Positions 60,433-64,000 of a DNA stretch of 64,000 nt are shown piece after piece. Both the position numbers and the translations under genes were made by a program. Numbering within the stretch: position 1 is the stretch's first letter; each line of letters begins with the position of its first letter. The DNA is from Pelosinus fermentans. GTDB taxonomy: Bacteria; Bacillota; Negativicutes; DSM-13327. Location of the stretch: the NCBI GenBank assembly GCA_002434245.1, contig DJJR01000031.1, positions 23,387 to 87,386 of the forward strand. The letters are read 5' to 3'. The notes under the pieces were generated by a model. It worked only from the letters and a program-made list of their open reading frames with translations. It was not told the origin of the DNA and did no database searches.

Positions 60433-60578
60433 GTCACCTAAAAGCAATGGTAATTTTGCAGTCTTTTTCCGCCCTGCTTCGTTGTCGCCACCTTACAGAT
60501 TCTCGATCTGATCGGATCGGATCCTCCGCCTTGCTGGACGAAAAAATCCTTGCAAACTTATCCAATGTTTTAAATGAC
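60433..60578. repeat. Large inverted element type D, copy 2
   Basis: About 146 bases between pduO and pduP. Outer arms GTCACCTAAAAGCAATGG and CCAATGTTTTAAATGAC pair; the inner blocks CGCCCTGCTTCGTTGTCG, CACCTTACA and TCCTCCGCCTTGCTGGACGA match copy 1 at 12.2 kb. Outer arms differ between copies yet stay complementary within each. Confidence 0.75.
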
Positions 60579-60604
60579 TCAATATACTAATAGGAGGAGA
60601 TTAT

Positions 60605-62047
60605 ATGAGTATTGATCAAGCTTTAATTGAGAAAATAACATTAGAAATTTTAACAAAAATGCAAACCGGAGCAAAAGCAGCTCCAACTGGTTATGGTGAC
60701 GGAATTTTTGAAACGGTTGATGAAGCCGTGGCTGCAGCCCGCAAAGCATATCAAGAGTTAAAAACTCTATCTTTAGAAAAAAGAGAAGTGCTCATCAAAG
60801 CAATGCGAGATGTAGCCTATGAAAATGCCACAATTCTGGCGCAAATGGCTGTAGACGAATCCGGTATGGGAAGAGTATCTGATAAAATTATCAAGAATCA
60901 GGTAGCTGCTCTTAAAACACCTGGCACAGAAGATCTAACTACCCAGGCTTGGAGCGGTGACAATGGTTTAACGTTAATTGAAATGGGACCTTATGGTGTC
61001 ATTGGTGCCATTACCCCTACCACGAATCCAACAGAAACGGTTATCTGCAATGGAATTGGCATGATTGCAGCCGGCAATGCTGTATTCTTCAGCCCGCATC
61101 CTACTGCAAAAAATACATCCATGAAGATCATCACACTGTTGAATCAAGCCATCGTTAAAGCAGGTGGTCCAAGTAACCTATTAACTTCAGTGGCGAATCC
61201 TTCCATCAAGGCAGCTAATGAAATGATGAAACATCCAGGAATCAATATGTTAGTAGCGACAGGTGGTCCTGGAGTCGTTAAGGCAGTCTTATCCTCCGGT
61301 AAAAAAGCCATTGGTGCAGGGGCTGGCAATCCTCCTGTCATCGTAGATGAAACTGCAGACATTGAAAAGGCAGCCCGGGATATTGTTGCAGGATGCTCCT
61401 TTGATAATAACTTGCCTTGTATCGCAGAAAAAGAAGTAATTGCCATAGGATCGATTGCAGATCGATTGATTACCTACATGCAAAAATATGGTGCATATCT
61501 TATTTCAGGATCCAATATTGATCGCCTGCTTGACGTTATCATGACAGTGCAGGAAGAAAAGATAGCAGAAGGCTGCACCGACAAGCCGAAAAGAAGCTAT
61601 GGTATTAATAAAGATTATGTTGGTAAAGATGCAAAGTATCTACTAAGCAAAATTGGTATTGATGTACCGGATAGTGTACGAGTTGTTCTATGCGAAACAC
61701 CAGCAGATCATCCTTTTGTTATTGAAGAGCTAATGATGCCTGTATTACCGGTAGTACAGGTAAAAGATATTGATGAAGCCATTGAAGTGGCCGTAAGAGT
61801 AGAGCATGGCAATCGCCATACGGCAGCGATGCACTCTAAAAACGTTGATCACTTAACCCGATTTGCCAGAGCGGTTGAAACGACCATTTTTGTCAAGAAT
61901 GCTCCTTCCTATGCAGGAATTGGAGTGGGCGGAGAAGGCTTTACCAGCTTTACTCTTGCTGGTCCAACGGGTGAAGGAATAACCTCACCACGCAGCTTTA
62001 CCCGGCAAAGACGATGCGTTCTCGTTGATGCTTTCTCCATTGTCTAA
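60605..62047 (+). CDS. pduP: CoA-acylating propionaldehyde dehydrogenase
   Basis: A 480-residue aldehyde dehydrogenase. The N-terminal helix QALIEKITLEILTKMQ is a cargo peptide. The core has GPYGVIGAITPTTNPTETV, ATGGPGVVKAVLSSGKKAIG, GAGNPPVIVDETADI and the catalytic Cys in DNNLPCIAEKEVIA. It oxidises propanal with NAD+ and CoA to propanoyl-CoA inside the microcompartment. Confidence 0.96.
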   Translation: MSIDQALIEKITLEILTKMQTGAKAAPTGYGDGIFETVDEAVAAARKAYQELKTLSLEKREVLIKAMRDVAYENATILAQMAVDESGMGRVSDKIIKNQVAALKTPGTEDLTTQAWSGDNGLTLIEMGPYGVIGAITPTTNPTETVICNGIGMIAAGNAVFFSPHPTAKNTSMKIITLLNQAIVKAGGPSNLLTSVANPSIKAANEMMKHPGINMLVATGGPGVVKAVLSSGKKAIGAGAGNPPVIVDETADIEKAARDIVAGCSFDNNLPCIAEKEVIAIGSIADRLITYMQKYGAYLISGSNIDRLLDVIMTVQEEKIAEGCTDKPKRSYGINKDYVGKDAKYLLSKIGIDVPDSVRVVLCETPADHPFVIEELMMPVLPVVQVKDIDEAIEVAVRVEHGNRHTAAMHSKNVDHLTRFARAVETTIFVKNAPSYAGIGVGGEGFTSFTLAGPTGEGITSPRSFTRQRRCVLVDAFSIV

Positions 62048-62060
62048 TTAAAAAATTCTT

Positions 62061-62163
62061 GATTCAGATGGAGTCTTTACTTCATCTGAATCTGGGTTGT
62101 ACTTATCCTTCAGGCTTAGTCGCTCTAGTGCTTCCAATTGTATAATTGGGAGTCTTAGAGCGA
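62061..62163 (+). other. Two hairpins between pduP and pduS
   Basis: GATTCAGATG with CATCTGAATC (62061-62092) and TCGCTCTAGTGCTTCCAATT with AATTGGGAGTCTTAGAGCGA (62120-62163). Neither has a T run. They are likely attenuation or processing hairpins inside the operon. Confidence 0.6.
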
Positions 62164-62204
62164 TTTAGTCAGTGGATAGATGAAAGGTTGGGAGCTGATA
62201 GAAA

Positions 62205-63536
62205 ATGCGTGACGAGATTGTCGCCGCGGTAAAAGCAGCAGGTGTAGTGGGTGCTGGCGGAGCTGGTTTCCCTACCCATGTTAAAATCAACGCTGCTGTT
62301 GAATTTGTGATTGTTAATGGTGCGGAATGCGAACCATTATTAAGAGCTCATCAGCATATTATGGCAGCAGAAAGTACGAAGATGGTTCTAGGCTTGAAAA
62401 CAGTGATGCTGGCCACTGGGGCAAAACGCGGTTATATTGGCCTAAAACGTAAGTATGAAGAAGCCACGAAAAACCTCCAGGCTGCTATAAAAGAGATAGA
62501 TGATCAGGAAATTGAATTGTTCTTTTTACCTGACATTTATCCAGCTGGGGATGAGCAAGTACTTGTTCATGAAGTCACGGGCAGAATTGTACCCGAAGGC
62601 GGTATACCTCTCCACGTAGGAGTGGTCGTGGCGAATGTTGAGACCCTAATCAATATTGCAGACGCTTTAAAAGGCCAAGGCGTAACGGATAAATATGTTA
62701 CAGTTGGCGGTGCCGTAGCCAAACCAATCACATTAAAAGTACCCATTGGTATGAAAGTACAGGAACTGATTGCTTTGGCAGGAGGAGCACTTGTGAACCC
62801 ATATGCCATTATTGACGGTGGTCCGATGATGGGCAAATTAATCACCTCAGACGCACCCGTTACCAAAACTACAGGAGGCATCTTGGTTTTACCTGTGGAC
62901 CATTCCTTAATTACCCAAAAAAATACAACATGGCAGATGATTGCCAATCGGGCCAAGGCAGTATGCTGTAATTGTTTAGCCTGTACCGATGTTTGTCCGC
63001 GCCACCTGTTAGGTCATAGTTTAGAGCCTCATCGTATCATGCAGGCGATTGGTAAAGGACAGGTAGGGGAGTCGGCTATTTTTTCTCGTGCTTTGCTGTG
63101 TTCAGAATGTGGTGCATGTGATACCTTTGGCTGTTCCATGGGGTTATCGCCCCGCAGAGTGAATGCAGAACTAAAAAAGCAATTGGGAAAAGCCGGGATA
63201 AAAAATCCTCATAATAATAAACCACAGCAGGCTCTGGCAACCCGTATAAATCGTTTAATTCCTACCAAACGTTTGACAGCTCGTCTCGGTATTGCGCAAT
63301 ATGATGTAAAAGCACCATTGAGTGCAAACCAAGTGGTTGCAAAAGAAGTTACGCTGCCTCTCTCTCAGCATATTGGAGCGCCAGCCTTACCAATTGTTAA
63401 AGTAGGAGATATAGTTAAAAAAGGTGATTTAATTGGAACGATACCTGAAGGCGCAGTGGTGGGAGCTAATTTACATGCCAGTATATCAGGAGAGATCTGT
63501 AGGGTAGACACTAGTATTGGTATCCGGGCGGTTTAG
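62205..63536 (+). CDS. pduS: Cobalamin reductase PduS
   Basis: A 443-residue RnfC-like flavoprotein. It opens AAGVVGAGGAGFPTHVKINA with ANGAECEPLLRAH-like sequence (VNGAECEPLL), has AGDEQVLVHEVTGRIVPEGG, and two Fe-S cysteine sets: CNCLACTDVCP and CSECGACDTFGCSMG. It reduces cob(III)alamin for adenosylation by PduO, and may pass electrons to PduT in the shell. Confidence 0.93.
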   Translation: MRDEIVAAVKAAGVVGAGGAGFPTHVKINAAVEFVIVNGAECEPLLRAHQHIMAAESTKMVLGLKTVMLATGAKRGYIGLKRKYEEATKNLQAAIKEIDDQEIELFFLPDIYPAGDEQVLVHEVTGRIVPEGGIPLHVGVVVANVETLINIADALKGQGVTDKYVTVGGAVAKPITLKVPIGMKVQELIALAGGALVNPYAIIDGGPMMGKLITSDAPVTKTTGGILVLPVDHSLITQKNTTWQMIANRAKAVCCNCLACTDVCPRHLLGHSLEPHRIMQAIGKGQVGESAIFSRALLCSECGACDTFGCSMGLSPRRVNAELKKQLGKAGIKNPHNNKPQQALATRINRLIPTKRLTARLGIAQYDVKAPLSANQVVAKEVTLPLSQHIGAPALPIVKVGDIVKKGDLIGTIPEGAVVGANLHASISGEICRVDTSIGIRAV

Positions 63537-63557
63537 GATAACAGGGGGGACATAAAA

Positions 63558-64000
63558 ATGAAGCGTGCTATTGGTCTATTAGAATTAAAAAATATCACCA
63601 GAGGTCTTTTAGCAGCAGATGCCATGCTAAAGGCAGCCAACGTAGAGATCCTTATGGCACAAGCCATGTGCCCTGGCAAGTATGTTGTCATGGTTGCAGG
63701 TGATGTAGGAGCCGTCCAAAGCGCAGTCAGAAGTGGATCGGCAGTAAGCGGCGCCGAAAATGTTGTGGATGAATTTATACTTCCTAATTTGCATGACAGT
63801 ATTTTCCCAGCATTGTCAGGCTGTACCGAAGTCAAAGAAGTAAGATCCCTGGGGGTAATTGAAAGCTATTCCGTAGCGTCTGCGATTATTGCAGCAGATA
63901 CGGCAGTAAAAGCTTCCAATGTGGAATTGATTGAAGTTCGTCTGGCAAGAGGAATGGGCGGCAAAGCCATGGTGACACTAACTGGCGATGTAGGAGCGGT
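63558..64000 (+). CDS. pduT: Microcompartment shell protein PduT (cut by window end)
   Basis: The window ends after about 147 codons; there is no stop codon. The visible part has one complete BMC domain (KRAIGLLELKNITRGLLAAD, VVMVAGDVGAVQSAVRSG) and most of a second (SLGVIESYSVASAIIAADTA, VTLTGDVGA). Cys38 in AMCPGKY sits where the PduT Fe-S cluster ligand lies. It probably forms the electron-conducting shell trimer with PduS. Start ATG 63558 follows CAGGGGGG. Confidence 0.93.
   Translation, partial: MKRAIGLLELKNITRGLLAADAMLKAANVEILMAQAMCPGKYVVMVAGDVGAVQSAVRSGSAVSGAENVVDEFILPNLHDSIFPALSGCTEVKEVRSLGVIESYSVASAIIAADTAVKASNVELIEVRLARGMGGKAMVTLTGDVGA

Overview
The window looks like a chromosomal segment of an anaerobic, low-GC Firmicute. 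The best guess is the Negativicutes (Pelosinus or Sporomusa type). This rests on gene content recalled from those groups: electron-bifurcating lactate dehydrogenase, several sigma-54/LevR-controlled PTS systems and a B12-dependent propanediol microcompartment. It is not a sequence match. Strong AGGAGG ribosome sites and frequent GTG/TTG starts fit a Firmicute. No rRNA, tRNA, CRISPR array or transposase was seen.

Layout. 0.3-2.2 kb: a Gln-rich protein with a FliK-like C-terminus. 2.6-5.9 kb: etfB-etfA-glcD type genes, probably a bifurcating lactate dehydrogenase. 6-7.4 kb: a nucleoid-associated protein and a small protein. 7.8-11.8 kb: a sigma-54 operon of mannose-type EIIA and EIIB, HPr, enzyme I and phosphofructokinase, with no membrane component. 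It is followed by a LevR-type regulator (12.4-15.3 kb).

15.7-28.1 kb: a second LevR-type regulator with a galactitol-class EIIA-EIIB-EIIC, two zinc dehydrogenases, DeoC, ribulose-P epimerase, RpiB, split transketolase and a second PfkA. This reads as a pentitol-to-glycolysis pathway. 28.8-38.1 kb: a third LevR-type regulator with another galactitol-class PTS, followed by AraL-like phosphatase, AraM-like dehydrogenase, AraD-like epimerase and a 2-hydroxyacid dehydrogenase. Perfect -24/-12 sigma-54 promoters precede the first PTS operon and the second and third regulators.

38.3-43.0 kb (minus strand): a small protein, a metallo-beta-lactamase-fold protein, a DJ-1/PfpI protein, a CorA-like protein without the GMN motif, a solitary microcompartment vertex protein (PduN/EutN) and a DhaT-like iron alcohol dehydrogenase. 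43.3-46.3 kb: cobS, cobC, a cobalamin riboswitch with terminator, and cobT, all for the lower part of B12 assembly. 46.6-49.5 kb: a PocR-domain histidine kinase and an AraC-type response regulator.

49.8 kb to the window end: a pdu operon, U-V-A-B-C-D-E-G-H-K-J-L-(M-like)-O-P-S-T, with pduT cut by the window edge. B12 synthesis, PduO and PduS would supply the cofactor for the B12-dependent diol dehydratase. PduN- and PduQ-like functions may come from the minus-strand genes at 41-43 kb.

Intergenic gaps carry a rich set of interspersed inverted repeats. Types A and B share one plan: arms of roughly 9-nt units (CACGAAG or CACAGAG) and a TTTTTCTTA tail. Type C is a 63-66 bp hairpin. Type D is a ~150 bp hairpin with two copies, one of them inside the pdu operon. 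All seven tailed A/B copies point the same way. These elements are the least explained feature of the window.
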